From the NCBI RefSeq assembly GCF_027980145.1, contig NZ_JAMZNK010000017.1, positions 1 through 64,000 on the forward strand: a stretch of 64,000 nucleotides of DNA. The letters run 5' to 3'. The DNA is from Flavobacterium azizsancarii. GTDB lineage: Bacteria > Bacteroidota > Bacteroidia > Flavobacteriales > Flavobacteriaceae. The first letter of the stretch is position 1, and every line of letters starts with the position of its first letter. The position numbers and the translations under genes are program-made. Below, one piece after another: positions 63,770-64,000 of the stretch. The notes beneath the pieces are model-generated. The model was not told where the DNA came from, made no database searches, and saw nothing but the letters and a program-made list of their open reading frames with translations.

Positions 63770-64000
63770 ATGATAAAAAATAGAAAAAAAAATCATTCTG
63801 CTGCGGTTATGCTCGTTTGCCTGATTGCATTTTCAGTTGGTAAAATGACAGCTCAGCAAACCGCAAGGAAAGAAGTTGTTATTTCTAAGGATCTGAAATG
63901 GTCAGAGCGAATGGCACTTTCTATCATGAAACGTGATCCTAAATTATGGCAAATTGACAATAACGAAAAACCTAAATGGGATTATAAGTTGGGACTCGTC
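63770..64000 (+). CDS. Second GH105-type hydrolase, cut by the window end
   Basis: The 77 codons in the window start MIKNRKKNHSAAVMLVCLIA, a signal peptide ending KMTAQQ, then DLKWSERMALSIMKRDPKLW and NEKPKWDYKLGLV. This aligns closely with residues 38-74 of the preceding GH105 protein, including WSER and KPKWDYK. The rest, with the catalytic aspartate, lies beyond the window. It is a tandem paralogue, probably with a different substrate position or linkage. Confidence 0.85.
   Translation, partial: MIKNRKKNHSAAVMLVCLIAFSVGKMTAQQTARKEVVISKDLKWSERMALSIMKRDPKLWQIDNNEKPKWDYKLGLV

Noticed and set aside
1..64000. tRNA, rRNA or riboswitch genes
   Set aside because: I looked in the intergenic regions for tRNA arms, rRNA segments and known riboswitch cores and saw none. 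A covariance-model scan would be decisive and was not possible.

Overview
The window is AT-rich, gene-dense chromosomal DNA of a Flavobacterium-like member of the Bacteroidota. The evidence is a SusC/SusD pair next to polysaccharide-degrading enzymes, promoters of the Bacteroidota type (TTTG and TAnnTTTG boxes), a LytS/LytTR pair, many AraC regulators, and the dispersed GTCATnnTGAGCGAA-type and CCGCGTGCCAT-type intergenic repeats common in flavobacteria. No rRNA, tRNA, CRISPR array or intact insertion sequence is visible.

Layout. (1) 1-29,400 is an efflux-rich region with three complete tripartite RND systems. The first (8,873-2,089) is a TetR-controlled AcrAB/OprM-type drug pump with four operator-like boxes in front of the pump genes and a fifth at tetR. 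The second (20,073-12,376) is a two-component system followed by a Cus/Czc-type metal pump; four TCTAA repeats at an exact 11-bp period lie between them. The third (27,455-21,697) is an RND pump with a canonical EF-hand loop in its predicted cytoplasmic loop, next to a divergent LytS/LytTR pair. Between these lie acetyltransferases, a Crp-like regulator, a ketopantoate-reductase-like gene with a divergent AraC gene, and a PfpI/DJ-1 protein. (2) 29,467-35,250 holds small accessory genes: a DUF4386 membrane protein, a PepSY-like secreted protein, two short-chain dehydrogenases, an AraC regulator, a 2H phosphoesterase and a degenerate receiver-like protein. (3) 35,751-42,031 is an iron/siderophore locus: an AraC regulator divergent from a TonB receptor, a DUF4374 lipoprotein and a PepSY membrane protein, the same order of families as XusABC of Bacteroides. 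(4) 42,111-64,000 is a pectin utilisation locus. It has two esterases, a hexuronate transporter, both arms of uronate catabolism (KduI/KduD and UxaC/UxaB/UxaA) converging on KdgK/KdgA, a LacI regulator, a GH28 enzyme, SusC/SusD and two GH105 hydrolases, the last cut by the window end.

How region 4 works as a unit: GH28, the esterases and the GH105 enzymes would release galacturonate and unsaturated uronates. SusCD and the MFS carrier import them, and the cytoplasmic enzymes convert them through 2-keto-3-deoxygluconate to pyruvate and glyceraldehyde 3-phosphate. Four copies of a TGTAATCGATTACA-type palindrome lie at the transporter, kduI, GH28 and lacI promoters. In three of them the palindrome starts at the base after the -7 box, which points to one LacI-repressed regulon.

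Most intergenic regions are mosaics of short inverted repeats, including a roughly 530-bp cassette with 31/32-identical inverted ends (53,318-53,844) and a 69-nt two-stem hairpin (50,064-50,132).
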